Origin: Gammaproteobacteria bacterium
Lineage (GTDB): Bacteria; Pseudomonadota; Gammaproteobacteria; Pseudomonadales; Azotimanducaceae
Assembly: GCA_021773555.1 (NCBI GenBank)
Contig: JAJFKA010000012.1
Span: 92,595-156,594, forward strand
DNA: 64,000 nucleotides
Direction: 5' to 3'
The translations under genes and the position numbers were made by a program. Below the pieces are notes generated by a model, which was not told the origin of the DNA, did not search any database, and saw nothing but the letters and a program-made list of their open reading frames with translations. Positions 1 through 8,497 of the stretch are shown piece by piece. How positions within the stretch are numbered: the stretch's first letter is position 1; every line of letters begins with the position of its first letter.

Positions 1-652
1 ACTGATCGTCTTTTGTATAAAAGGAAAACAGGCTTGGTAGTTTTAACTCCAGCATTTCCTGAAGTGTCTCATCATCGAAAATCGTATTGCCGATGATATT
101 GATATGCCGGATCCCGGACACATTCCCCTCGTTCACATCAACCTTGATTGCCACCCGGTTCCGCGGTAAATCTTCAACCTCGGTACTGATCTTTGCGTCG
201 TAGCGGCCCTGGCTCACATATTGTCGCTCCAGATCAGAGGTCATGTGTTCCAGTGTGACCTTCTTGAATATCTGACCTTCAGCGAGTCCGGACTGGTTCA
301 ATCCCTCCAGCAGTGCTTCTGTTTTGATCGCCTTATTACCTTCAAACTCGATTGACTCGATGGAAGGACGCTCTTTGACAATGATAACGAGCACATTTCC
401 GTCTCGTCCAACCTCGACATCGTCGAATGATTCTGTCTTGAACAGCGAACGAATAATGAGCCGAAGATCGAGATCGTTGACGTCGTCGCCCACATTAAAT
501 GGAATGGCGCCGAACACCGTACCCGCAGATATCCGCTGCAATCCTTCAACACGAACATCTGAGATCACAAAACCGAAAGACGGCAGGGAAACCGCGAGCA
601 ACAGGGCACCGACACACAAACGTTGTGATAGTTGAGACAAGAGTGGGATCAT
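1..652 (-). CDS. bamA: Outer membrane protein assembly factor BamA, 5' part only
   Basis: Partial gene: 217 codons from the ATG at 652 to the window edge; the remaining POTRA domains and beta-barrel lie outside. BamA is the outer-membrane core of the BAM complex, which folds and inserts beta-barrel proteins. The N-terminus has a basic/hydrophobic signal peptide (about residues 1-28, MIPLLSQLSQRLC then a Leu/Val core ending PSFG). POTRA 1 follows with ISDVRVEGLQRISAG and the VGDDVN segment, then POTRA 2 beginning near KERPSIESIEFEGNKAI. The signal peptide and the canonical 'V.GLQRI..GT' POTRA start fix the initiation codon. It is the last gene seen in the rpsB-to-bamA block, 19 bp after rseP, as in most gammaproteobacteria. 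No defect is seen in the visible part. Confidence 0.95.
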   Translation of the reverse strand, partial: MIPLLSQLSQRLCVGALLLAVSLPSFGFVISDVRVEGLQRISAGTVFGAIPFNVGDDVNDLDLRLIIRSLFKTESFDDVEVGRDGNVLVIIVKERPSIESIEFEGNKAIKTEALLEGLNQSGLAEGQIFKKVTLEHMTSDLERQYVSQGRYDAKISTEVEDLPRNRVAIKVDVNEGNVSGIRHINIIGNTIFDDETLQEMLELKLPSLFSFYTKDDQ

Positions 653-671
653 ATTCAGCTTAAGTGAGACG

Positions 672-2093
672 TTATAACCTTGTTAGATCGTTGTAGATGG
701 CGAGCAACATGATACCAAATATCATGAACATGCCTACCTGTAATCCCCATACCTGAATTCTCTCCGGAACGGGTTTGCCTCCGATCAGTTCAAGGAAGTA
801 GTAGAGCAGATGACCGCCATCCAGGACCGGAATGGGTAGCAGGTTCAATACGCCAAGACTGATGCTGAGCAATGCGATAAATCCAATAAAACTCGCAATG
901 CCCGATTGGGCTGTGGCATTGGCCACCTTTGCGATTGTGATCGGACCACTCAGGTTCTTTGGAGAAATCGCCCCGACGATCATTTTCTTGATCGAGGTCA
1001 GCGTGAACAAGGTCACATCCCAGGTTTTCGCGAGAGCCGGGATCCAGGCGGTATAGAACGGGTAGCTCACTTCACGCTGCATTTCCGGTGGTAACTCAAT
1101 GGCTTCACGAGCGGCACCGATATAACCGATCATCTCCCCATCACGTTCAATACGTGCCGGTGTCAGCACCAGTGACAGGGGATTACCTTCCCGGATCAAT
1201 TCGACGCTGAAACTCACCTCGGGTCGCTGCTTGATAAATCCAACCCAGTCGACCCAGTCAACAATTTTCTCCCCATCGGCGGCAATAACCTCGTCACCAG
1301 CTTTAAATCCTGCAGCCTGGGCTCGGCCATCGGCGAGCACGCTGCCGATGCGCGCGGGAATCTCGGGATACTTCAGAGCCAGCCCCAGTTCACCCACAGG
1401 GTAAGGCTCCTCTTCGCCTGACATCCAGTCCTCGACCGGAATCGCGACCTCGGTCCTGGCATCGTAGCTGCCCGGTTCTCGCAGCGTCAGCATGATGTTT
1501 CCGGTTTCACCAATTCGCTCGAACAGTCTGAGGTTCACTTCTGACCAGGTTTCCGTCGGCTCACCGTCAACAGCCACGATTTCCTGACCAGCCTTGATTC
1601 CCGCCTGTCCGGCACGAGAATCCGGATCTATCTCACCCAGCAGCGGTACCACTCCGGTGACCCCAACGGTGAACAGCACCCAGTAAGCGACAATGGCCAG
1701 CAAAAAATTTGCAATCGGACCTGCGGCGACAATGGCAATTCGCTGCCACACAGTTTTACGATTAAAAGCGAGATGCAACTGGTCGTCCGGGACAAAACCT
1801 TCACGCTCATCCAACATTTTCACGTACCCGCCCAGCGGGATCAACGCAATCACGAACTCCGTCCCCGTCATGGGTTCATTGCTGCGAGTTTGCACGTGGC
1901 TGCCTTCAGGGACAGGAACATGCTTCGGTACCGGGCCAATCTTGCTGTAAAGCGGTCGACCAAAACCGACGCTGAATCGCAATACATGGACATTGCACAT
2001 TCGTGCTACCCAGTAATGCCCAAACTCGTGGATAGTCACCAGGATGGACAGGGTGACAATCAATGCGAGAATGCTTTGAATGACTTCAATCAT
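672..2093 (-). CDS. rseP: RseP site-2 intramembrane zinc metalloprotease
   Basis: 473 residues, slightly longer than E. coli RseP (450). RseP cleaves the anti-sigma factor RseA/MucA within the membrane after a first periplasmic cut, releasing sigma-E. The zinc site HEFGH is at residues 22-26 inside the first membrane helix. Two periplasmic PDZ domains follow (GIKAGQEIVAVDGEP about 160-180; GFKAGDEVIAADGEK about 258-272). The second metal-binding motif LLPIPVLDGGH lies near residue 415, before the last helices. Its likely substrate RseA and sigma-E are encoded at 43,085-44,328. The start is 2 bp after the dxr stop, so the genes are translationally adjacent. Confidence 0.96.
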   Translation of the reverse strand: MIEVIQSILALIVTLSILVTIHEFGHYWVARMCNVHVLRFSVGFGRPLYSKIGPVPKHVPVPEGSHVQTRSNEPMTGTEFVIALIPLGGYVKMLDEREGFVPDDQLHLAFNRKTVWQRIAIVAAGPIANFLLAIVAYWVLFTVGVTGVVPLLGEIDPDSRAGQAGIKAGQEIVAVDGEPTETWSEVNLRLFERIGETGNIMLTLREPGSYDARTEVAIPVEDWMSGEEEPYPVGELGLALKYPEIPARIGSVLADGRAQAAGFKAGDEVIAADGEKIVDWVDWVGFIKQRPEVSFSVELIREGNPLSLVLTPARIERDGEMIGYIGAAREAIELPPEMQREVSYPFYTAWIPALAKTWDVTLFTLTSIKKMIVGAISPKNLSGPITIAKVANATAQSGIASFIGFIALLSISLGVLNLLPIPVLDGGHLLYYFLELIGGKPVPERIQVWGLQVGMFMIFGIMLLAIYNDLTRL

Positions 2094-2095
2094 GG

Positions 2096-3271
2096 TTAGT
2101 GGGTAATCCTGGCTATTACTTCAATTGCGCGGTTTCGGGCCTCTGCGTCCAGCGCGAGGATGGTCTCTATTGTATGTGCTTCTGTAGGGCTTGTCTGTTC
2201 AAGAACAGATTCAATAATAACTGGGATGTCAGTAAAGCGAATAAGTTCATCGAGAAATTGCGCCACAGCGACTTCATTAGCCGCATTCAGCGCGATGGCG
2301 TAATTCTGTGACTTCCCTGCCACCTGCTGGCAAAGCCTGAGGCAGGGATAGCGGTCTAAATCCGGAGCTTCGAACCGCAGATCACCCTGGCTGCTGAAAT
2401 CAAGGCGTGTAACGCCCGACTCAATCCTTTCGGGCCACGCCAGACCGTGGGCAATCGGCGTTCTCATGTCCGGATGTCCCAGCTGGGCAATTATCGAGCC
2501 GTCAATATATTCGACCATTGAATGGACCACGCTCTGAGGATGGATGACCACCTCCACATCCTCCGGCGCCAGCGAAAACAGCCAGCAGGCCTCGATGAGC
2601 TCAAGTCCCTTATTCATCATACTGGCGGAATCAACAGAAATTTTACGGCCCATTTCCCAGTTTGGATGGGCGCAGGCCTGATCCGGGGTGATCGACGCGA
2701 GACTGGCAACCGATTCCCGCAGCAACGGCCCACCAGACCCTGTGAGCAGGATTTTTCGAACTCCTTGTGCATGTCCTTGCGCCCCGTTTGCCAGGCACTG
2801 GAAAATCGCATTGTGTTCACTGTCGATGGGCAGCAAAGTCACTGCTTCGCGTTGCACCCTGCTCATAAACAGATGCCCGGACATTACCAGCGATTCTTTA
2901 TTGGCGAGTAATACCTTCCGGCCGTTACCAACCGCTGCGAGCGTGGGTTGTAAACCAGCGCCGCCAACGATGGCGGCCATCACAATATCAACTTCCGGGT
3001 CGGCAGCCACGCTGCACAAACCATCCATACCGCACAAAACTTCCGTCGCGCTACCCACTGCCGAGAGGTATCGCTGCAGGGCCTGCGCTGCCTCGGCCTG
3101 GCACAGGACCGCAAATTTAGGTTGGAATTCCTCACATTGAGCACCCAGCCGCTGCCAGTTTGTGTTCGCCGTCAGGGCGTGCACAGCAAATCGCTGCGGG
3201 TGCCGCCTGAGCACATCCAGTGTGCTTACGCCGACTGAACCCGTGGCCCCAAGGATTGTGACGGTTTGCAT
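2096..3271 (-). CDS. dxr: 1-deoxy-D-xylulose 5-phosphate reductoisomerase
   Basis: 391 residues, normal for the family. Dxr converts DXP to 2-C-methyl-D-erythritol 4-phosphate with NADPH, the committed step of the MEP isoprenoid pathway, in the cytosol. The Rossmann motif ILGATGSVGVSTLDV is at residues 6-20. The LLANKESLVMSG segment (about 120-131) and the metal/substrate region LLPIDSEHNAIFQCL (about 146-160) are intact, as is the SGGP loop near 178. It lies between cdsA and rseP with 2-bp gaps, inside the usual cdsA-dxr-rseP-bamA order. Confidence 0.96.
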   Translation of the reverse strand: MQTVTILGATGSVGVSTLDVLRRHPQRFAVHALTANTNWQRLGAQCEEFQPKFAVLCQAEAAQALQRYLSAVGSATEVLCGMDGLCSVAADPEVDIVMAAIVGGAGLQPTLAAVGNGRKVLLANKESLVMSGHLFMSRVQREAVTLLPIDSEHNAIFQCLANGAQGHAQGVRKILLTGSGGPLLRESVASLASITPDQACAHPNWEMGRKISVDSASMMNKGLELIEACWLFSLAPEDVEVVIHPQSVVHSMVEYIDGSIIAQLGHPDMRTPIAHGLAWPERIESGVTRLDFSSQGDLRFEAPDLDRYPCLRLCQQVAGKSQNYAIALNAANEVAVAQFLDELIRFTDIPVIIESVLEQTSPTEAHTIETILALDAEARNRAIEVIARITH

Positions 3272-3273
3272 GT

Positions 3274-4083
3274 TTATACCCAGCCGTAAAGCAGGACGAA
3301 CAGCGCGAACACCGGACCTGCCGATAAAAGGCTGTCGATACGATCAAGGAATCCGCCGTGACCGGGTAGCAACTGACTGGAGTCCTTTACATCGCGATTG
3401 CGCTTGAACATGCTGATAGTCAGGTCACCTACCACCGAAACCACGGCGACCAGCAGGCAGGCCAACATAAATACCACACCCCGGGTTGTTTCAAGATCCG
3501 GTTTACCCAGCCACAAAGACATAGCCATTGCGATGAACATCGCTGTCAGCATGCCTCCCCAGAATCCCGCCCAGGATTTCCCGGGGCTGACATTGGGCGC
3601 GAGTTTCTTTTTACCCAATGCGCGGCCACTGAAATAGGCCCCGATATCAGCGCCCCATATGAGGAAAAACAGCAGTAAAATCAGATAGTTGCTATCGACA
3701 CTCTGCTTGAGTTGAAGCAGCGCGACAAAGCCGGGAAGCAATAGAACAATACCGAGGAGCGACAAGGTAACCTGGTGTTGCCAGAGGTTGCGAAGCGCCG
3801 GGTATTGAATCACCAGCAACGCGGCCACGGCCCACCAGATGAATGCAGGTGTCAGTATCCACAGTGGCGGGCTATACCAACCCGCAACCAGTATTACCGC
3901 CATCAGCGTCGCGTACACAAACTTGCTGTGACCCTCGAATCCGGCAAGGTTCGCCCATTCCCATGCAGAGACCGTCAGCACCAGGCCAACAAACAGCGCA
4001 AATCCCAACAGGGGGAGAAAAAACACGCAGGCGATTGAAATCGGGGCGATGATCAGGGCGGTGATAATACGAAGCTTAAGCAC
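3274..4083 (-). CDS. cdsA: Phosphatidate cytidylyltransferase CdsA
   Basis: 269 residues with a GTG start. CdsA makes CDP-diacylglycerol from phosphatidic acid and CTP, the branch point of phospholipid synthesis, in the inner membrane. It is almost entirely hydrophobic (7-8 predicted helices). It ends with the CTP-transferase signature: SVVGDLTISMFKR near residue 217, then DSSQLLPGHGGFLDRIDS at about 234-251. The start LKLRIITALIIAPI is the usual CdsA N-terminus. Upstream, only 72 bp separate it from frr; uppS, normally between the two, is absent (see findings). Confidence 0.95.
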   Translation of the reverse strand: MLKLRIITALIIAPISIACVFFLPLLGFALFVGLVLTVSAWEWANLAGFEGHSKFVYATLMAVILVAGWYSPPLWILTPAFIWWAVAALLVIQYPALRNLWQHQVTLSLLGIVLLLPGFVALLQLKQSVDSNYLILLLFFLIWGADIGAYFSGRALGKKKLAPNVSPGKSWAGFWGGMLTAMFIAMAMSLWLGKPDLETTRGVVFMLACLLVAVVSVVGDLTISMFKRNRDVKDSSQLLPGHGGFLDRIDSLLSAGPVFALFVLLYGWV

Positions 4084-4155
4084 GGGACGTTAGAGACTCC
4101 GTTGGATGCGATCAAAGGTACCCGGATTCTGCGCCCGGTGGGACAAGATCACTGT

Positions 4156-4713
4156 TCAAATTTCCATCAAGTCAGCTTCTTTACCTTCCAAAGATTTATC
4201 GATCGACCTGATGGTTTCGTCGGTCAATTTTTGGATCACATCTTCGCCGCGGCGCAGGTCATCCTCAGTGATTTCCTTTTCTTTGAGAAAGTCCTTTAGT
4301 ACTGAGTTCGCGTCACGACGAATATTACGTACCGCGACGCGCGCATTCTCCGCTTCCGATCTTGCAACCCGGGCGAGGTCGCGGCGGTTCTCCTCGGTCA
4401 GCGGCGGCATTGGTAAACGTATGTTGTCACCGCTGGTGGACGGATTGAGGCCGAGGTCGGACTTGAGAATCGCTCTCTCAATTTTAGGAATCAAGGGTTT
4501 TTCCCAGGGTGAGATCAGCAGTGAACGTCCGTCCTCGACGATGATATTGGCCACCTGCGTGATTGGCGTATCCGTGCCGTAATAGTCAACCATGACACCA
4601 TCGAGCAAACTGGGGTGAGCTCGTCCGGTACGGATTTTTGCGAAAGCGCTGTCCAGCGTGGCCAATGTCTTGTGCATCCGCTCTGCCGCGTCGTCTTTGA
4701 TGTCATCAATCAC
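4156..4713 (-). CDS. frr: Ribosome recycling factor
   Basis: 185 residues, the family length. RRF with EF-G splits post-termination ribosomes. The sequence is typical end to end: MIDDIKDDAAERM at the start, KIRTGRAHPSLLDGV near residues 27-41, and a C-terminal helix ending SLEGKEADLMEI. The start is GTG, preceded by a GGGGGA ribosome-binding site. It lies 25 bp after pyrH, in the usual tsf-pyrH-frr order. Confidence 0.97.
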   Translation of the reverse strand: MIDDIKDDAAERMHKTLATLDSAFAKIRTGRAHPSLLDGVMVDYYGTDTPITQVANIIVEDGRSLLISPWEKPLIPKIERAILKSDLGLNPSTSGDNIRLPMPPLTEENRRDLARVARSEAENARVAVRNIRRDANSVLKDFLKEKEITEDDLRRGEDVIQKLTDETIRSIDKSLEGKEADLMEI

Positions 4714-4738
4714 GTCATAATCCCCCGGTTTGAATTCT

Positions 4739-5467
4739 TTATGCGCTTACGATCAAGGTTCCTTCGTTACCGCCGACAACAGCATCGCGCAGGGCTCCGG
4801 ATTTCTCCATGGCGAAGACTCGCAACGGCATTTGGTGATCACGCGCCAGGCAGATTGCGGTCAGGTCCATGACACCGAGTTGTTTTTCCAGCACTTCATC
4901 GTAGGTAAGTCGATCATAGCGCGTGGCAGTCGGGTCAATCTCAGGGTCCGCAGAATAAACACCATCGACTTTCGTGGCCTTCAGCACCACATCCGCATCG
5001 ATTTCGATACCACGCAGACAAGCGGCCGAATCCGTTGTAAAAAACGGATTACCGGTACCCGCAGAAAATATTACGACATCCCCACCGACCAGATGTCGGA
5101 TCGCTAACCTGCGATCGTAGTGCTCGACAACTCCACTCATGGGAATCGCCGACATGACCACTGTGTGAATGTTAGCTCGCTCAAGTGCGTCGCGCATGGC
5201 CAGGGCATTCATAACGGTTGCCAGCATCCCCATATGGTCGCCGGTGACCCGGTCCAGACCCGCCGCATTCAGTGCCGCGCCACGGAACAGATTACCCCCA
5301 CCCACAACAAGACCCACTTCTATGCCAATGCCAACGAGCTGTCCAATTTCCAGCGCAGTCCGGTCGAGCACCATCGGGTCAATACCAACGCCTTTGACAC
5401 CCAGCGCTTCACCACTCAGTTTGAGCAGAATTCGCTTGTACTTTGGCGTGCCCTTGTTTTGTGGCAT
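4739..5467 (-). CDS. pyrH: UMP kinase
   Basis: 242 residues. Bacterial UMP kinase phosphorylates UMP to UDP and is a hexamer of the amino-acid kinase fold, inhibited by UTP and activated by GTP. Visible motifs: [13 protein letters not shown] (residues 11-23) with the catalytic Lys, [10 protein letters not shown] (about 54-63), [14 protein letters not shown] (about 77-90), [17 protein letters not shown] near 133-149 and [13 protein letters not shown] near 164-176. It lies between tsf (32 bp) and frr (25 bp). Confidence 0.97.
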   Translation of the reverse strand: MPQNKGTPKYKRILLKLSGEALGVKGVGIDPMVLDRTALEIGQLVGIGIEVGLVVGGGNLFRGAALNAAGLDRVTGDHMGMLATVMNALAMRDALERANIHTVVMSAIPMSGVVEHYDRRLAIRHLVGGDVVIFSAGTGNPFFTTDSAACLRGIEIDADVVLKATKVDGVYSADPEIDPTATRYDRLTYDEVLEKQLGVMDLTAICLARDHQMPLRVFAMEKSGALRDAVVGGNEGTLIVSA

Positions 5468-5499
5468 AAGTATTCGATTCCGATAATGGCGACTTTAGC

Positions 5500-6354
5500 T
5501 CAGGAGAGTTGTTTGGCGACTTCTGTGGCGAAATCATCACCACCCTTGTCAATACCCTCGCCAACTTCGAAGCGAACAAACCGGGATACCGTTGCGCCCT
5601 GCTTTTTAAGCAGCGCGCCGACCCGGGTGTCACTATCCTTCACAAATGGCTGCTCGGTCAGACTGACTTCCTGAAGGTATTTGCGAACCCGGCCTTCAAC
5701 CATCTTTTCCACTATTTCGGCTGGTTTACCACTGTCTGCGGCCTGGGCGGTGTAAATTTCCCGCTCTTTGGCAACCACATCAGCTGGCGCATCAGCGGGC
5801 GATACCACGATCGGACTGGTCGCTGCGATATGCATCGCGATATCCCGCCCCAGATCATCGCTGCCACCGTCTATCGCCACCAGCACGCCGATTCGGCCGT
5901 TGGTATGCAGGTAACTCGCGAGGTTGCCTTCAAACAGATCGGCTCTGCGAACTGAGCAGTTTTCACCGATGACCTGAACCAGATTTTCCCGCTCGGTCTC
6001 AAGTCCGGCGGCCAGCAATTTATCGATATCAGTCTCACCCGTTTCCAGGATTTTTTCAGTCACGGTAGTCACGAACTTCAAAAAGTTTTCGTCACGAGCA
6101 GCGAAATCCGTTTCACAGTTCACTTCAGCGATGGCAGCGCGACTTCCGTCGGCAGACATTTTCATTCCGATGAGACCATCGCTGGCAATGCGTCCGGCTT
6201 TTTTTGCTGCTTTCAATCCACTGGATTTGCGCAGGTTTTCAATGGCCAGTTCCATGTCACCCTCGGATTCCACCAACGCCTTCTTGCAATCCATCATGCC
6301 AAGTCCGGTACGCTCCCGGAGTTCTTTTACCATCGATGCTGATACTGCAGCCAT
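5500..6354 (-). CDS. tsf: Elongation factor Ts
   Basis: 284 residues (E. coli 283). EF-Ts is the nucleotide-exchange factor for EF-Tu. The EF-Tu-binding N-terminal module has VKELRERTGLGMMDCKKAL at residues 9-27, and the core has the EVNCETDFAARDENF signature at about 77-91. The C-terminus ends in EVAKQLS. It follows rpsB with a 100-bp gap that holds a strong stem-loop, the classical rpsB-tsf arrangement. Confidence 0.97.
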   Translation of the reverse strand: MAAVSASMVKELRERTGLGMMDCKKALVESEGDMELAIENLRKSSGLKAAKKAGRIASDGLIGMKMSADGSRAAIAEVNCETDFAARDENFLKFVTTVTEKILETGETDIDKLLAAGLETERENLVQVIGENCSVRRADLFEGNLASYLHTNGRIGVLVAIDGGSDDLGRDIAMHIAATSPIVVSPADAPADVVAKEREIYTAQAADSGKPAEIVEKMVEGRVRKYLQEVSLTEQPFVKDSDTRVGALLKKQGATVSRFVRFEVGEGIDKGGDDFATEVAKQLS

Positions 6355-6387
6355 CCTGATCCTCTCTCTTCTCTATTCTGGATTAAT

Positions 6388-6428
6388 CGATAGCCGCCAG
6401 CCTTCCTGCTGGTTAGCTGGCGCTATCG
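6388..6428 (-). promoter_or_regulatory. Stem-loop between rpsB and tsf (possible attenuator or processing site)
   Basis: The outer stem CGATAGC at 6388-6394 pairs with GCTATCG at 6422-6428. The inner stem GCCAGC (6396-6401) pairs with GCTGGC (6416-6421), with one bulged base and a 14-nt loop. There is no downstream T-run, so it is not a simple intrinsic terminator. Its position between rpsB and tsf suggests a partial terminator or RNA-processing hairpin that sets the S2:EF-Ts ratio; that role is inferred. Confidence 0.6.
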
Positions 6429-6454
6429 AAGAATCAATTGTCTACTTTTTACAG

Positions 6455-7336
6455 TTAAGCGGCAGGCGTCTCTGAATCTTCGACCGCGGGCGCGGCTTGC
6501 GTTTCTACCGCCGCAACTTCCGGCGCAGCCTGAACTTCTTCCGCTGCAACTTCTGGTTCTGCCGCTGAAACTGGCTCTGCAACCACTGCCGTTTCAAGCG
6601 CAGCCTCGTCGCCAGTTACTTCAACAAAGTCGTCGACACTGACGCCGCCCTCGAATTCTGCCTTCCCGGATAACGCCGCGTCAGCAATTGCGCTGACAAA
6701 CAATCGGATCGAGCGAATCGCATCGTCATTACCAGGAATTACGAAATCAACACCGTCGGGATTACTGTTGGTGTCCACAATACCGACCACGGGAATGCCC
6801 AGCTTCTGCGCTTCAGTGATGGCAATTCGTTCGTGATCTACGTCAACGACGAAAATCACATCAGGTAAGCCACCCATTTCCTTAATACCACCAAGGCTGC
6901 GCTCAAGTTTTTCCAGATCACGTCGTCTGGACAGTGCTTCTTTCTTGGTCAGTTTTTCGAAGGTACCATCGGCAGCCTGGCTCTCTAGTTCACGTAAGCG
7001 GCGAATTGACTGTCGGATAGTCTTGTAATTGGTGAGCATACCGCCGAGCCACCTCTTATCTACATAAGGCATACCGCTCCGGGTCGCTTCCTCTTTGACG
7101 ACTTTCCCAGCGCTGCGCTTGGTGCCAACAAACAGGATTTTGTTGCGTTTCGACGCAACGCCACGAACGTACTCGCTCGCTTCGTTCAGCGCCGGTACGG
7201 TCTTTTCAAGATTGATGATGTGGATATTATTTCTGGCCCCAAAAATGTAATCGTCCATTTTGGGATTCCAGTATCTGGTCTGATGACCGAAGTGTGCACC
7301 TGCTTCCAGCAGATCACGCATGGATACGCTATTCAT
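6455..7336 (-). CDS. rpsB: 30S ribosomal protein S2 with a long acidic tail
   Basis: 293 residues, about 50 more than E. coli S2 (241). The body is standard: [22 protein letters not shown] near residues 6-27, [15 protein letters not shown] near 66-80, [14 protein letters not shown] near 93-106, and [26 protein letters not shown] near 180-205. From about residue 238 the chain is an Ala/Glu/Val/Pro-rich, strongly acidic low-complexity extension ([18 protein letters not shown] and similar) that is not part of the E. coli protein. The start has a GGAG ribosome-binding site 6 bp upstream. S2 binds near the 3' side of the 30S platform and needs S1; the tail's role is unknown. Confidence 0.96.
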   Translation of the reverse strand: MNSVSMRDLLEAGAHFGHQTRYWNPKMDDYIFGARNNIHIINLEKTVPALNEASEYVRGVASKRNKILFVGTKRSAGKVVKEEATRSGMPYVDKRWLGGMLTNYKTIRQSIRRLRELESQAADGTFEKLTKKEALSRRRDLEKLERSLGGIKEMGGLPDVIFVVDVDHERIAITEAQKLGIPVVGIVDTNSNPDGVDFVIPGNDDAIRSIRLFVSAIADAALSGKAEFEGGVSVDDFVEVTGDEAALETAVVAEPVSAAEPEVAAEEVQAAPEVAAVETQAAPAVEDSETPAA

Positions 7337-7505
7337 GTTGACTCCAATGTTTGGGTTCAGCCTCCACCTACCCCATGATCCAACCAGATAACTGGCACCC
7401 GAATCATGTGTCGGTAAGTGTGAGAATTTTTGGCCGGTGAATCAGCCCCATAAGGTTGACCACTGGCACGTCGTTTAATTTCTCCTGCCAACGTTGCTGA
7501 CAGGC
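7337..7505 (-). promoter_or_regulatory. rpsB 5' leader, candidate S2 autoregulatory RNA
   Basis: About 170 nt lie between the predicted promoter and the rpsB ATG with no open reading frame of note. Local hairpins are visible on the minus strand, for example CCAG-TTAT-CTGG, followed by a G-rich segment and a GGCTGAACCC box just before the start. Gammaproteobacterial rpsB leaders are known to be bound by S2 for translational feedback. That this leader does so is inferred from position and structure only. Together with the promoter and divergent map promoter it fills the 331-bp interval 7337-7667. Confidence 0.5.
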
Positions 7506-7510
7506 CGCGC

Positions 7511-7539
7511 TTTATACCATAAAAGCCCCGCCAATCCAA
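7511..7539 (-). promoter_or_regulatory. Sigma-70-type promoter for the rpsB operon
   Basis: Read on the minus strand, TTGGAT (7534-7539) and TATAAA (7511-7516) are separated by exactly 17 bp. This gives a strong housekeeping promoter about 170 nt upstream of the rpsB start, in the correct orientation to drive rpsB-tsf and probably the downstream genes. Confidence 0.75.
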
Positions 7540-7667
7540 CTTTAACGGCGCCTGAACACTGCTGAATCAGGCATCTATCCACCTGCCTGGTGGCGGGCAA
7601 ACGCTAGCCGGAATAGATTCTGATATAGTTGGCATCCCTTGCCAGCCACGAATTTAACCATAGTGTT

Positions 7668-8450
7668 ATGACCATAAACCTTAAAACACCTGAAGAAATC
7701 GAGAAAATGCGAACCGTTGGTGCGCTGGCAGGTGCGCAGCTCGAAATGATCGAAGCACATATCCAACCCGGGATCAGTACCGGAGAGCTCGATCGCATAT
7801 GCCATGAGTTCACGGTGAACGAACAGGATGCCATCCCAGCGCCGCTAAATTACCGGGGCTTCCCAAAATCCATTTGTACTTCTGTCAATCACGTGGTTTG
7901 TCATGGCATTCCGTCCGATGACAAGATTCTCAAAAATGGCGATGTTATTAACATTGATGTCACCCTCTTGAAAGACGGGTACCACGGAGATACCAGTAAA
8001 ACGTTTATCGTCGGAAAACCTAACGTGCTGGCTGAACGACTGGTCAGGATTTGCCAGGAGAGCCTGTATCTGGGTATTTCCGCCGTAAAACCAGGTGGTC
8101 ATCTGGGTGATATCGGGCATGTTATCCAGAGCCATGCGGAGAAAAATCGTTTTTCCGTCGTTCGCGAGTATTGTGGTCATGGTATCGGTACGATTTTCCA
8201 CGACGAGCCACAGGTGCTCCACTACGGCAGAGCTGGTACGGGTGTTGAGTTGAAACCCGGCATGACGTTCACCATTGAACCGATGATCAACGCCGGTCGA
8301 GCCGCAGTGAAATTACTACCGGACGACTGGACAGTGGTGACGAAGGATCACAAACTGACAGCACAATGGGAACACACGATTCTGGTAACCGAATCGGGTT
8401 ACGAAATCCTGACCCATCGCAGCGACGACACTATTGCTCGCTGTGGTTAG
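7668..8450 (+). CDS. map: Type I methionine aminopeptidase
   Basis: 260 residues from the ATG at 7668 (E. coli 264). An in-frame TTG at 7629 would add 13 residues, but the family N-terminus TINLKTPEEIEKMR begins right after the ATG. The enzyme removes the initiator Met from nascent proteins. The metal ligands of the pita-bread fold are recognisable: INIDVTLLKDGYHGDTSKTF (both Asp), GHGIGTIFHDEPQV (His), MTFTIEPMI (Glu) and QWEHTILVTESG (Glu). It is divergent from rpsB, as in E. coli. Confidence 0.96.
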   Translation: MTINLKTPEEIEKMRTVGALAGAQLEMIEAHIQPGISTGELDRICHEFTVNEQDAIPAPLNYRGFPKSICTSVNHVVCHGIPSDDKILKNGDVINIDVTLLKDGYHGDTSKTFIVGKPNVLAERLVRICQESLYLGISAVKPGGHLGDIGHVIQSHAEKNRFSVVREYCGHGIGTIFHDEPQVLHYGRAGTGVELKPGMTFTIEPMINAGRAAVKLLPDDWTVVTKDHKLTAQWEHTILVTESGYEILTHRSDDTIARCG

Positions 8451-8497
8451 AAACTCGTGATTAGAAATCATCGCGCTGCCGCAAAGGGCAAACTGAC

